The notes: generated from the letters alone by a model not told the origin. 64,000 nt of DNA from Bacteroidaceae bacterium (GCA_017534535.1 JAFXVZ010000033.1:1-64000); one strand, 5' to 3'. Shown: positions 16,794 through 26,274, counted from the first letter of the stretch. Program-made: numbers and translations.

Positions 16794-17873
16794 ATGAATA
16801 CAAAAGTTGAAATATCAAGATTCGAGATAGGTGGCGTGAACGAGTACCACCTGATGGTGCACGTCACTAACCCCTCTTTAACCTATAACCAACAGGTGGA
16901 AGCCCTGCTGGCTGCCTACGATGAGGCGGTGGCTAATCTACCTGGTGCTGTAGCAGTGTTCAAACGTTATTTTTTGAGCGATGCCGCTAACCAGGCTGAC
17001 TATCTCTTGGCGATGACTACAGAGGGTACTACCTGTGGACTCTCTATCATTCAGCAACCTCCGTTAGATGGCACGAAGATAGCTCTCTGGGCTTATCTGC
17101 TCACCGATGTGTTGACCCAGCCCTTGACCAATGGACTCTTCGAGGTTCGACATGGAAGTTATCGTCATTTGTGGACAGGTACCAATGCCAATCGTGCCGC
17201 TAACTCCGAATACCAGATGCGTCTTCTTCTCAATGACTATACGATGAACTTGATGGAGCAGGGATGCCGATTGGCAGATAACTGCATTCGCACCTGGATC
17301 TTCGTACAGAATATCGACAATAATTATGCTGGTGTGGTTAAAGCTCGCAATGAGGTGTTTATGACGCAGAACCTTACCTCAGATACCCATTTTATCTCCA
17401 GCACAGGTATCGGAGGAAGGATGGCAGACCCTAAGTACTTGGTACAGTTTGACGCATATGCCATTGATGGCATTCAACAGGAGCAGATACATTACCTCTA
17501 TGGTCGATCCCATCTCAACCCCACCTATGAATATGGTGTGAGTTTCGAGCGTGGTACCTACATCGACTATGGTGACCGTCGTCAGGTGTTCATTTCTGGT
17601 ACTGCCAGCATCAACAATAAGGGCGAGATTATGTATCCAGGCGATGTATTCCAACAGGCACATCGTATGTGGGAGAATGTGGAAACGTTGTTGAATGAGG
17701 CTGATTGTACCTACGATAATGTTAGCCAGATGATTATCTATCTACGTGACATAGCTGACTATGCTGTGGTGAAAGCCCTCTATGACGAACGATTTCCCCA
17801 CCATTCCAAAATGTTTGTCCTGGCTCCTGTGTGCCGCCCTGGATGGCTCATTAGATGGAATGTATGGCGGTGA
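16794..17873 (+). CDS. RidA/chorismatase-like protein, frameshifted near its 3' end
   Basis: From the ATG at 16794 (an upstream TTG is unlikely) the frame gives 359 residues. The N-terminal two thirds resemble the RidA-like fold found in chorismatase/FkbO-type proteins, and the C-terminal third is a Rid (YjgF/UK114) domain ending CRPGWLI. The frame then turns into an implausible RWNVWR and stops. Shifting by one base after ATT (17850-17852) restores MECMAVKAQSNPTFPKF and a TAA at 17906-17908, matching the conserved last strand (IEMECMAV) of Rid proteins. One missing G there, by mutation or sequencing error, explains this. The corrected end is 13 nt before the hemerythrin gene. Confidence 0.75.
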   Translation: MNTKVEISRFEIGGVNEYHLMVHVTNPSLTYNQQVEALLAAYDEAVANLPGAVAVFKRYFLSDAANQADYLLAMTTEGTTCGLSIIQQPPLDGTKIALWAYLLTDVLTQPLTNGLFEVRHGSYRHLWTGTNANRAANSEYQMRLLLNDYTMNLMEQGCRLADNCIRTWIFVQNIDNNYAGVVKARNEVFMTQNLTSDTHFISSTGIGGRMADPKYLVQFDAYAIDGIQQEQIHYLYGRSHLNPTYEYGVSFERGTYIDYGDRRQVFISGTASINNKGEIMYPGDVFQQAHRMWENVETLLNEADCTYDNVSQMIIYLRDIADYAVVKALYDERFPHHSKMFVLAPVCRPGWLIRWNVWR

Positions 17874-17920
17874 AGGCACAGAGCAACCCTACGTTCCCCA
17901 AATTCTAATAGTTATATAAT

Positions 17921-18637
17921 ATGGATAGACAGCATAAATATAGGGCAACCGATAGGTTGTGCGACCTCATTGTAGATAATTTCTCCCTGCTGATGGTGAT
18001 GAGCCGTTTCGACATCAAATTGGGCTTTGGCGACAAGACTGTTCAGGATGTGTGTATGGAGCAAGGTGTTGATTATCATACCTTCTTGGCGGTGGCGAAT
18101 TTCATCAGTGAGGGCAATTTAGCCTATAACGACGATGAACAGATATCTCTCACCTCGCTGATGGATTATCTGAAGAATGCCCATACTTACTTCCTTGATT
18201 TCAACCTGCCTACCATACGCCGCAAGCTTATCGAGGCATTGGATTTCTCTGCCACCAATGAGGTGGATGTGCTCATCCTCAAGTTCTTTGATGATTATGC
18301 CAAGGAGGTGAAACGTCACATGGAGCATGAGAACAAATGGGTGTTCCGCTATGTGGAGCAACTGCTGCAGGGCAAGCTTTCCGACAAGTACAGGATTGTA
18401 GATTACAGCAGTAAGCACACCCAGATTGATACAAAGTTGAAGGAGTTGAAGAATATCATTATCAAGTATTATCCTGAGGAGGGCAATAACAATCTGATGA
18501 ACTCTGTGCTGTTTGATATTTTCAACTGCGAGCAAGACCTCATTTCCCACTGCGATGTGGAGGACTATATGTTTGTACCTGCCGTGTTGAGGTTGGAGAA
18601 GAAACTGTCAGAAAGGAGTAAAGACGATGGGCAATAA
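17921..18637 (+). CDS. Hemerythrin-domain protein (RIC/ScdA-like)
   Basis: The 238-residue cytoplasmic protein has an N-terminal DUF542/ScdA_N-like segment (LGFGDKTVQDVCMEQGVD), lacking the usual cysteine pair of ScdA/YtfE, followed by a helical hemerythrin-like domain. Candidate diiron ligands are the His of KNAHTY, the two His of RHMEHEN, the His of SKHTQID and H/D/E in SHCDVEDYMF. Proteins of this type repair iron-sulfur clusters after nitrosative or oxidative damage or sense O2/NO. It overlaps the downstream regulator gene by 11 nt, so the two are likely one functional unit. Confidence 0.85.
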   Translation: MDRQHKYRATDRLCDLIVDNFSLLMVMSRFDIKLGFGDKTVQDVCMEQGVDYHTFLAVANFISEGNLAYNDDEQISLTSLMDYLKNAHTYFLDFNLPTIRRKLIEALDFSATNEVDVLILKFFDDYAKEVKRHMEHENKWVFRYVEQLLQGKLSDKYRIVDYSSKHTQIDTKLKELKNIIIKYYPEEGNNNLMNSVLFDIFNCEQDLISHCDVEDYMFVPAVLRLEKKLSERSKDDGQ

Positions 18638-19232
18638 GCATTTTCTGAAAGTGATAGTCGCTACCTCCTCGGTTATTATCCGTAGTGGACTGGCGGCCGT
18701 GTTGAAGCGCATACCCGATTTGAACATACAAGCGGTGGAGGTGGGCAATACAGACTTTCTCCAGAACTTCGCCTTGACGCAGATGCCTGATGTCATCATT
18801 ATCGATCCCACGCTTGGAGGATGGTTCGATATTGCAGAGTTCAAGGCATCACATCCCAAGCTCAGTGGCGTGAAGTTCATCGCTATCATCGCCAGCGTCA
18901 TCGATTCCAACCAACTGAAGGAATACCATGATACCATCGCCATCTATGACTCAGCCGATACCATCGCCGAGAAGCTGAAAGCCTTGATGCAGAGTGGAGA
19001 AGAGGAGAAAGGAATAGAGCAAGAAGCATTGAGCCAGCGAGAGAAGGAGATTATTATTCATGTGGTGAAGGGCCTCACCAATAAGGAGATAGCCGATAAG
19101 CTCTACCTATCAATCCATACCGTTATTACCCATCGCCGTAACATCGCCCGCAAGTTGCAGATTCATTCTTCTGCAGGTCTTACCATCTATGCCATCGTCA
19201 ACAAATTGGTGGAGATAAAGGATATTGGATAG
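18627..19232 (+). CDS. LuxR/NarL-type regulator with degenerate receiver domain
   Basis: The 201-residue protein has a receiver-like N-terminal domain and a C-terminal LuxR helix-turn-helix (about 135-200, LSQREKEIIIHVVKGLTNKEIA then HTVITHRRNIARKL). The phospho-acceptor Asp D60 is kept (VIIIDPTLGG), but the acidic pair after strand 1 is replaced by T13-S14 (KVIVATSSVIIRSGL) and the late conserved Lys is absent. Phosphorylation by a histidine kinase is therefore doubtful. It most likely binds DNA and is controlled by its hemerythrin-domain neighbour or another signal; that is inference from the 11-nt gene overlap. Confidence 0.88.
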   Translation: MGNKHFLKVIVATSSVIIRSGLAAVLKRIPDLNIQAVEVGNTDFLQNFALTQMPDVIIIDPTLGGWFDIAEFKASHPKLSGVKFIAIIASVIDSNQLKEYHDTIAIYDSADTIAEKLKALMQSGEEEKGIEQEALSQREKEIIIHVVKGLTNKEIADKLYLSIHTVITHRRNIARKLQIHSSAGLTIYAIVNKLVEIKDIG

Positions 19233-19333
19233 TTGGTAGAACTGAGGCTTGATTCGTGATTTCAAAGAAAAGGAAATGGAAGAAAGGTGATAGGAAAGAG
19301 GCTCGCCATCTCAAAGAAGAGAAAAAAGGAAAA

Positions 19334-19369
19334 TCCTTGTAATCCCGATTCCCATCGAATTTACAAGGA
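19334..19369. terminator. Hairpin between convergent genes, possible bidirectional terminator
   Basis: TCCTTGTAA (19334-19342) pairs with TTACAAGGA (19361-19369), and inside it CGAT (19346-19349) pairs with ATCG (19354-19357). It lies about 100 bp after the LuxR-type gene. A second small inverted repeat, GGAATTA (19474-19480) with TAATTCC (19485-19491), lies nearer the end of the minus-strand TolC-like gene. The rest of 19233-19522 has no gene. Confidence 0.55.
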
Positions 19370-19522
19370 CTGTTTAACTTTCCGAATAAAAGTGGTTACG
19401 TAATTATGACTAACTAATTCATTTAAATCTGATGCTGCAAAATTACTATCTTTCAACCACCTGTGCAATCATCGGAATTAGGTATAATTCCCAATATTTG
19501 TCATAACATGTAGGTAAACTTG

Positions 19523-20761
19523 CTAAAGTCCTATGGCGCGAAGCAGTTCGGCTGTGGCTGTGGCCAAGCCAGCTTTGGCTTCTATGCATTGTTCAGCCGT
19601 GTCATTATAAACACGGACGGACATTAGAAAGTCTAGCAACGAGGAATCACCTTGCATATAGGCTATACGACGGTTCTCCAGGATGGATGTCGCATCATCC
19701 AGCATCGTGGCAGAACACTCCTGTGCCACCTTGTTTGCCGATTGCCAAGAAACCAATGCCTGTTGCACTTCAGATATAATCTGTTGTTTTGCAGCTTCAT
19801 AAGCTGCTTCAGCCTGTTGTGCCGTGCGCTCAGCTGCTAATCGTTCACCTCTATTGAGTCTTGAGAATTTTAAAGGGAAGGCAACACCCACAGTTAGTCC
19901 GTGGAATGTAGGTGCAGGTGCTATTTCATTGCGCACTTCCTTATTGTATGAATAACCTAAGCTCAGTTCTATTTCAGGTGCACGAGATGCCTTCACCAAG
20001 GCTAGGCTTCTTGTGGAAAGTGTTTTAGATAACTCTGCAGAACGCAAGTCTGCTCGATTTTCCAATGCCAGGTCCACCATCTCCTGTACAGAAGTGGCAG
20101 GAATAGCCAGCCCGATATCCTCTTCAGGAACATCACTAAAAGTAAGACCTCCAGCATAGAGCGAAAGTGTTTGCAAGGCATTGGCATAAATGGCTTCAGC
20201 AGTAAGATACTCGGCATATAAAGCCTTTGCCTCAATGCGTGATTGGCGTGCGTCAATCATACTCCCATCACCCAGAGCTGCGCGGATGCTGTCATTATCG
20301 GCCACCTTCAGCATGCTTTCGTATGAAGAACGCTTAATTCCCTTCAGAGCACGTGCCTCTTGTGCATGTACCCAAGCAATGGTTGCATCAGCCTTCAGAT
20401 TGCGGAACCAGTCGTCAATGGCAGCCCGGGTGATTTCTTCCTCGCTACGTGCCACATTGATGCGTGCTCTACGCACATTGCCCAAATTGAACAAATAAGA
20501 AAGGCCAACCTCCACTGACTGCCCCATTTGCAGAGACCAGTCCTGATTGTTGCCATATTCTACTGAAAGCGTCGGGTCATTGAACACACGCGCAGCAGCA
20601 GTCTGGGCTTCGGCAATACTCACATTATAACGTTCAGCCAGTAAAGCGGCATTCTGTTTTTCTATGGCATTCATATATGCAGAGTACTCCTGTGCATAGA
20701 TTGTATGGATACTGCCTCTCAGCAAGCACAGTATAAGCAACAGCTTAGAAATCTTCTTCAT
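19523..20761 (-). CDS. TolC-family outer-membrane efflux protein (CusC-type)
   Basis: The frame is open further upstream, but the credible start is the ATG at 20759-20761, which begins a signal peptide (MKKISKLLLILCLL...YAQ). The mature 390 residues form the long helices and repeated Ala/Glu/Leu-rich pattern of TolC-like outer-membrane factors (duplicated about 40-220 and 230-410). The start lies inside the end of the RND pump gene (17-nt overlap), so it is translated from the same mRNA. It should provide the outer-membrane exit duct for the pump. Confidence 0.9.
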   Translation of the reverse strand: MKKISKLLLILCLLRGSIHTIYAQEYSAYMNAIEKQNAALLAERYNVSIAEAQTAAARVFNDPTLSVEYGNNQDWSLQMGQSVEVGLSYLFNLGNVRRARINVARSEEEITRAAIDDWFRNLKADATIAWVHAQEARALKGIKRSSYESMLKVADNDSIRAALGDGSMIDARQSRIEAKALYAEYLTAEAIYANALQTLSLYAGGLTFSDVPEEDIGLAIPATSVQEMVDLALENRADLRSAELSKTLSTRSLALVKASRAPEIELSLGYSYNKEVRNEIAPAPTFHGLTVGVAFPLKFSRLNRGERLAAERTAQQAEAAYEAAKQQIISEVQQALVSWQSANKVAQECSATMLDDATSILENRRIAYMQGDSSLLDFLMSVRVYNDTAEQCIEAKAGLATATAELLRAIGL

Positions 20762-23700
20762 CTTTTGTAACGGTTTTTTGCTCTCGTATGCTTTCCATAC
20801 GATAATAGAGCGTTGGTAAAATATACAAAGTGATGATGGTTGAAAACAGCAGACCATAAACAATGACCGTAGCCAATGGACGTTGTACATCCGAACCGAT
20901 ACCTGTTGCCAATGAAGCTGGCAACAAGCCGAGAATGGCAACCGTGGCGGTCATCAGCACAGGACGCAGACGGTGGGATGCACCACCGATAACGGCAGTG
21001 CGCAAATCGATTCCCCTTCCACGCAGATGGTTGATGTGTGAAATCATAATCACTCCGTTCTGAATAGTTAGACCAAAAAGGGCGATGAACCCCACGGCAG
21101 ACGAGACATTGAAGGTCATTCCTCGCAAGTTCAGTGCCAGCAGGCCACCAAAAAGAGAAAGAGGCAATAGCACAATGAGCAAGCCTGCTTGGCGAAAATC
21201 GTGGAACGCACCATACAGCAGGATGAACATAATGCCCAGTACAAACGGAATCACGATGGTCAATCGGGTGTAGGCTCGTTGCTGATTCTCAAACTGTCCG
21301 TCCCACTTGAGCGTGTGCTTTGTGTGGTCATATTTCACACCATCACTTATCTTGGTATTGGCTTCGTCCAAGAATGTTGACAGGTCTTTACCGCGCAGGT
21401 TGACGCGTACTGTCAGTTGTCTTTTGCCCATCTCACGGGTGATGAAACTGGCACCTAGACGCGTGTTCACCTCTGCTACGGAAGACAGTGGGATGCGTGA
21501 ACCTGATGCTGTGGGCAGCGTCAGTGCAGCAATCTTTTCTGGGGTGTCACGCACGTCTTCCCTGAAGCGGCAGATGACATCATAAACGCGGTCTCCGATA
21601 TACACCTTAGATACAGCACGTCCACCTATGGCTGTTTCCACCAATTGGGCGATTTCAGAAATGTTGACCCCGTAATAAGCGGCTTTCTCACGGTCGGCAG
21701 TAATCTGTAGTTGTGGAAGTGGTGGTTCCTGATCAATAATCACATCAGATGCACCAGGGATGCGTACGAGGATGCCTTCCACTTCTTCGGCAATTCGTCG
21801 GCCTTCAGTTAAGTCTTCACCATATATTTTCATAGCCAGGTCGCTGTGTGAGCCTGCGATCTGGTCCATCACCATATCTATAATCGGTTGTGAGAAGCCC
21901 ACGCGATAGCCTGGCATCTGAGCGATGGTATCAGCCATCTGGGCAATAAGGTCGTCTTTGTCTTTACCCCATTTCCACTGGGAATAGGGTTTCAGCCCGA
22001 TGCAAACTTCAATATGCGACGAAGTGAAAGCCTCGGCACCTTCGTCATCTCTGCCCTCCTGTGTCATCACATAAATTACCTCATCAAATTCCTTCAACTT
22101 TTTCCGTAGTTCTTCGGCCATTTTTGTCGATTTTTCCAGCGATATTCCCGGGGGAGTCTGCACTTGAATCCAGATGCCCCCCTCATCGAGGTTAGGCAGA
22201 AAGTCTTTGCCTACGGTGATGACCATTACAATCACTGCCACTAGCACAATGCCGATGCCTGTGTAGATTCTCTTCGGCTCATCCAACATCCTGTCTGTGT
22301 GTATCCGGTAAAGCGTGTTCAGTCTGGTAACCACCTTGTTGTGATACACTTTCTGTGGTTTGCGATAGATGGTGTAAGCTAAGCCTGGAATCAACAGCAG
22401 TGCCACTGAAAGAGCACCCACCAACGCATAACCCACTGTGAATGCCATTGGGGTAAAGAGTTTCTTCTCAATGCGTTCAAATGCGAACAACGGCATATAT
22501 GCCACAATGATGATGAGCGTAGCGAAAAAGATGGGTTTTGCAACTTCCAGCACACGATTGAGAGTTTCTTGACCCGTAAGAGGTTTGCTAGGATCTTCCT
22601 CACGGAGTTTCAAAATGGTCTCTATCATCACGATAGCACCATCCACTAGAATACCAAAGTCAATAGCTCCCAAACTCAGTAGGTTGGCAGGAATTCCTGT
22701 TAGATGCATCAAGATGAAAGCCACTAACAGCGAGATAGGAATGGTGGCGGCAACGATGAGTGCACTCTTAGGACTTCCCAGGAAGATGATCAAGATACCA
22801 ATGACCAGCAGCATGCCGAAGAGCAAGGTGTGCTCGACGGTACTTAGGGTGGTGCCCACTAGATTCGTACGATCCATGAAAGTACGTATCTCCACTCCTT
22901 CAGGCAAGCCCTCACGGTTCAGTTCATCCACTGTTTTGTGCACTTTTTCCAGCACTTCCGAAGGATTCTGGTAGCGTAGCATCTGCACGATGCCTTCCAC
23001 ACCATCGTCAATAGAAACATCGTCATCTATATAACCAAGGATACCCTTTCGCTCTAAGTTACCATAGCGCAGTTCACCCAAGTCACGCAGGAAGACGGGA
23101 ATGCCATCCTCGTTTTTTACTACGATATCTCCCATGTCTTCCAGGTCTTGAATCAAGCCTACTCCACGCACCACATAACTCATTTCACCCATGCTGATCA
23201 TGCTACCGCCTGCATTTGCGTTATTGTTTTCCAAGGCGTCTTCAACATCTGTGAGCGACAGGTCATATTCTATAAGTCGCTGAGGGTCTATCTCCAACTG
23301 ATACTGGGTGGTCAAGCCGCCATAGTTGCTCACGGCTGCTACACCCTGAATCTGTTGCAAGGCGGGAATAACCATCCACTTATTGATTTCCGTCAGTTCG
23401 CGCAGTGATTTCCCCTGTCCCACCAGCACATAACGGTATATTTCGCCAGTAGGTGATGTGAGTGGATTGAGTTCTGGTTCAGCACCGTATGGCAAGTCAA
23501 CACCTTCTATGCACTCACGAACACGTTGTCTTGCCCAATAGTCTTCCGTCCCATCTTGAAACACAAGCACGATAATTGACAAGCCGAAAGCGTTCTTGCT
23601 TCGCATGATATTAAGAGAAGGCAGTCCGTAAAGTGCTCTTTCCAGCGGAATGGATATCTGCTGCTCCACTTCTTCAGCCGCTAGTCCGGGTACCTGAGTC

Positions 23701-23846
23701 ACCACCTGAACGGTCACATCGGCAATGTCAGGGTAAGCATCAATGGAAAGTCTTGTCCAGGAATAGATTCCAAAGAGCGACACTACCAGAAAGACAACGG
23801 CAATCAGCCCTCTGCGTTTGAGAACATATTTAATGAGGCGTTCCAT
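20745..23846 (-). CDS. CusA/CzcA family heavy-metal efflux RND permease
   Basis: The 1033-residue inner-membrane protein has 12 predicted membrane segments and two large periplasmic loops. The N-terminus (MERLIKYVLKRRGLIAVVF) and the fourth membrane helix motif GAIDFGILVDGAIVMIE, with D, D and E in the heavy-metal RND (HME) pattern, identify it as a metal-ion/proton antiporter rather than a drug pump. Likely substrates are Cu(I)/Ag(I) or Zn/Co/Cd; the motif alone does not decide. It is the middle gene of an adaptor-pump-duct operon and starts 4 nt after the adaptor gene. Confidence 0.95.
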   Translation of the reverse strand: MERLIKYVLKRRGLIAVVFLVVSLFGIYSWTRLSIDAYPDIADVTVQVVTQVPGLAAEEVEQQISIPLERALYGLPSLNIMRSKNAFGLSIIVLVFQDGTEDYWARQRVRECIEGVDLPYGAEPELNPLTSPTGEIYRYVLVGQGKSLRELTEINKWMVIPALQQIQGVAAVSNYGGLTTQYQLEIDPQRLIEYDLSLTDVEDALENNNANAGGSMISMGEMSYVVRGVGLIQDLEDMGDIVVKNEDGIPVFLRDLGELRYGNLERKGILGYIDDDVSIDDGVEGIVQMLRYQNPSEVLEKVHKTVDELNREGLPEGVEIRTFMDRTNLVGTTLSTVEHTLLFGMLLVIGILIIFLGSPKSALIVAATIPISLLVAFILMHLTGIPANLLSLGAIDFGILVDGAIVMIETILKLREEDPSKPLTGQETLNRVLEVAKPIFFATLIIIVAYMPLFAFERIEKKLFTPMAFTVGYALVGALSVALLLIPGLAYTIYRKPQKVYHNKVVTRLNTLYRIHTDRMLDEPKRIYTGIGIVLVAVIVMVITVGKDFLPNLDEGGIWIQVQTPPGISLEKSTKMAEELRKKLKEFDEVIYVMTQEGRDDEGAEAFTSSHIEVCIGLKPYSQWKWGKDKDDLIAQMADTIAQMPGYRVGFSQPIIDMVMDQIAGSHSDLAMKIYGEDLTEGRRIAEEVEGILVRIPGASDVIIDQEPPLPQLQITADREKAAYYGVNISEIAQLVETAIGGRAVSKVYIGDRVYDVICRFREDVRDTPEKIAALTLPTASGSRIPLSSVAEVNTRLGASFITREMGKRQLTVRVNLRGKDLSTFLDEANTKISDGVKYDHTKHTLKWDGQFENQQRAYTRLTIVIPFVLGIMFILLYGAFHDFRQAGLLIVLLPLSLFGGLLALNLRGMTFNVSSAVGFIALFGLTIQNGVIMISHINHLRGRGIDLRTAVIGGASHRLRPVLMTATVAILGLLPASLATGIGSDVQRPLATVIVYGLLFSTIITLYILPTLYYRMESIREQKTVTKDEEDF

Positions 23847-23850
23847 GTTT

Positions 23851-24957
23851 TTACTCGTTTAAATAAATACCACCATCAACTATAATGGTTTCTCCGCCTG
23901 AGAGACCTGATAAGATGCGGCTCTGTCCCTTCTCAATGTTCTCAGCAATTACCTGAACCCTGTTGAAATGACCTGGTGAGTCCTGTACATACACGTATTT
24001 ATTTCCTTCCCCCTGGAAGATGGCTGATGAAGGAACTATTAATGCGGATATTGCATGGCGCTCAAAGATAGCTGACACAAACATGCCAGGTTTAAGTGAG
24101 CGCTCTGTATTGACACATTCGATTACCACGGGCAGGGTTTGCGTCTTCTCATCCAGCAATTCACCCAGATAAAAAATCTTCCCTTCCATTTGACGTCCTG
24201 CTTCAAACTCCACCTTCACCATTTGACCAAGTGCCAGCCCTGAAATCTGTGACGTCTTCACATTTGCGGTGACCCATATGGTGGAGAGGTCGGCTACAGT
24301 CATGGGGGCCTCGTCTTCTTCGTTAAGATATCCACCTATCACTAGTTCATTGCGAACAACACGTCCGGAAATAGGGGAGACTACGCGCAACGGCTCGCCT
24401 GCATGCACGTTAGTAGGATCCACATTGAACTGTGCCAAACTGCGTTGCGCTATTTCAAAAGCATTCTCCGCATTGCGCGTCTCAACACATATCTCCTCCC
24501 ATTCTCGGTCTGAAAGCATTCCTCTTTGGTACAGGGCTTCTTTACGTTTTTGGTTGGCTGTAGCCAAATTGCTGGCACTACGGCTCTCTAAGTAGTCTTT
24601 CACGGTCTCCATATAATCAGAAGAATTTACTTCAAAGAGAACTTGACCACGGTGTACCTGATCACCCAGTCGCACAAACGAACGAATCACTCGCCCACCG
24701 AAAGGAAGACCAATTTCGGCAATGCTCCCTGACTTGGCACCTACCGAGGCTGTAGTTTTAAACTGCGCGTCTAGCGTTTGTGGCTCAATGACACGCAATG
24801 TAAGTTTTTTCTCGAGTTGTGAACCTGTTTCTACAGTAACGCCATATTCTGTTGATACGAAGTCAGGCTTTGATGCACCTTCATCTGTTTTTTGGTGCGA
24901 GTTACACCCCCAAAGTGCTGATGTAAGCAATGTCAGCACTATCCATTTGTATTTCAT
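23851..24957 (-). CDS. RND efflux periplasmic adaptor lipoprotein (CusB/HlyD family)
   Basis: The 368-residue protein starts with a lipoprotein signal (LLTSALWGC near residue 18). It then shows the adaptor order: barrel-sandwich half (IGLPFGGRVIRSFVRLGDQVHRGQVLFEV), a helical hairpin (about 115-165), the second half-lipoyl (VVSPISGRVVRNELVIGGYL), beta-barrel and membrane-proximal domains. It links the RND pump to the TolC-like duct in the periplasm. It is the first gene of the minus-strand operon, with a good -7 box upstream. Confidence 0.93.
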   Translation of the reverse strand: MKYKWIVLTLLTSALWGCNSHQKTDEGASKPDFVSTEYGVTVETGSQLEKKLTLRVIEPQTLDAQFKTTASVGAKSGSIAEIGLPFGGRVIRSFVRLGDQVHRGQVLFEVNSSDYMETVKDYLESRSASNLATANQKRKEALYQRGMLSDREWEEICVETRNAENAFEIAQRSLAQFNVDPTNVHAGEPLRVVSPISGRVVRNELVIGGYLNEEDEAPMTVADLSTIWVTANVKTSQISGLALGQMVKVEFEAGRQMEGKIFYLGELLDEKTQTLPVVIECVNTERSLKPGMFVSAIFERHAISALIVPSSAIFQGEGNKYVYVQDSPGHFNRVQVIAENIEKGQSRILSGLSGGETIIVDGGIYLNE

Positions 24958-24981
24958 ATAGCCTATTTGTTATTTCGCGCG

Positions 24982-24989
24982 CAAAGATA
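24982..24989 (-). promoter_or_regulatory. -7 box of the heavy-metal efflux operon
   Basis: On the minus strand this reads TATCTTTG, an exact TAnnTTTG match, 25 bases before the adaptor start codon. No obvious metal-regulator operator is visible beside it. Confidence 0.6.
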
Positions 24990-25068
24990 GCAAAACTTTT
25001 CGTAATGGGCTGTATGCTGACAAAAAACAGAAACTTTTTTTTGTTTTTTTAGTTATTGGTTTTGCTCC

Positions 25069-25416
25069 TTACTTGATATCAACATCCATGTCGTTAGTTT
25101 TGTCATAAACGGCATCTTGCTTGCAAAACATCTTGGCGATGCTTGCCACACCGGCACCCTTCACGGTCTATGCCGTAGAATAGAAGGTACCTAAGTTATT
25201 CAACTGCACCGTAAAACTTTGTGCCACCAATTTGGGCGGACATTCAATAATTTGATACAGTATGCTCTCTAGGTCTCCACGTTTCCAGCGGGAGCAAAGA
25301 TTTACCATGTGCTGAGCAAATCCACGCAGGCTCCTTGTTGCTTGACGATCCACTTACGAGTAATACTTGCCAAAACCATCATTACCACTAATCTTGTTCT
25401 TTCGGAGATTAATCAC
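25069..25416 (-). pseudogene. Broken HU-related DNA-binding protein gene
   Basis: Reading the minus strand from a GTG at 25414-25416 gives a continuous frame that looks like the Bacteroidetes HU-related ('histone-like', TIGR01201-type) family: RKNKISGNDGFGKYYS, then VDRQATRSLRGFAQHM, then LVAQSFTVQLNNLGTFYSTA. The frame is interrupted by a TAA at 25354-25356 and a TAG at 25168-25170 before ending at TAA 25069-25071. There is no frameshift, so the decay is recent and by point mutation, or these stops are sequencing errors. The total of 116 codons is near the short end for the family. Confidence 0.65.
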
Positions 25417-25611
25417 CAATTGGCAGTGGGGTAGTATCAAAATAAAAACCACTTTATAGTCATGTTTTGCAGAATTATACTGGGAGGGAGGCTACCTTTT
25501 CGCAGCAGTGCTATCGTTTGAAATAGGAGCATTTTATGTGATAGTAGTTTTTACATGTAGGAAAACTCAAAACAACTATTTTTAGGTATTGTATACTATG
25601 TCTTTTCACTA

Positions 25612-25619
25612 TAACTTTG
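25612..25619 (+). promoter_or_regulatory. -7 box upstream of methyltransferase gene
   Basis: TAACTTTG matches TAnnTTTG and lies 25 bases before the ATG at 25645. The stretch 25417-25611 holds no other recognisable element. Confidence 0.55.
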
Positions 25620-25644
25620 TAGTCAAAATCAATAACATATTTCT

Positions 25645-26274
25645 ATGGCAAAAAATATTTTTAAATCATTTTTCACCAACTGCGCCCATCCCAAAGGCCG
25701 AATGGGACGTATCATGCTACGGTTCATGAACTTTGGCCATGCACCGTTGACGAATTGGGGACTGGGTCTCGTTAGTTTCCATGACCAGATGACCATGCTT
25801 GACATAGGTTGTGGTGGCGGTGCTACTTTGCGGCGACTATTGAAACGCAGCCAAGATGCAAAGGTATATGGCATTGACATATCAGAGGAAAGCGTGGCAA
25901 AAGCCAAGAAGATAAATGAAGATGTGCTTGACAAACAGGTGTTCATCACTCAAGGTTCTGCCGAGAAATTACCTTATGATGACGAGATGTTCGATGTGGT
26001 AACTGCTGTTGAAACGGTTTATTTTTGGCCCAATTTGCCCCATTGTTTGCAAGAAGTGCGTCGTGTGTTGAAACCAGGAGGACGCTTTGTCATCATGGTT
26101 GAAGTGCTTGAAAAAGATTCCATCTGGACGAATGTTGTGGAAGGTATGACTGCCTATACGCCAGAAGAACTACAAATGATGCTTGCTGATACTAAATTCA
26201 TCCAAACAGAGCTGCATCGCAAGAAACCGACTTACGCCACCATTACGGCTATCCGTCCTCTGGTATGCGAATAG
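25645..26274 (+). CDS. Class I SAM-dependent methyltransferase
   Basis: The 209-residue cytoplasmic protein carries motif I MLDIGCGGG (51-59, SAM-binding loop), an acidic residue after strand 2 (YGIDIS), the motif II-like stretch MFDVVTAVETVYFWPNL and post-motif RVLKPGGRF. This is the UbiE/Methyltransf_11 pattern. The substrate is not evident. It is monocistronic, with its own -7 box. A small AGAGA/TCTCT hairpin (26382-26398) followed by TTTT may terminate it. Confidence 0.88.
   Translation: MAKNIFKSFFTNCAHPKGRMGRIMLRFMNFGHAPLTNWGLGLVSFHDQMTMLDIGCGGGATLRRLLKRSQDAKVYGIDISEESVAKAKKINEDVLDKQVFITQGSAEKLPYDDEMFDVVTAVETVYFWPNLPHCLQEVRRVLKPGGRFVIMVEVLEKDSIWTNVVEGMTAYTPEELQMMLADTKFIQTELHRKKPTYATITAIRPLVCE

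Noticed and set aside
19523-20941. Extended 472-residue start for the TolC-like protein
   Set aside because: The first 60 residues are the complement-frame overlap with the RND pump gene and precede a clear signal peptide at 20761.
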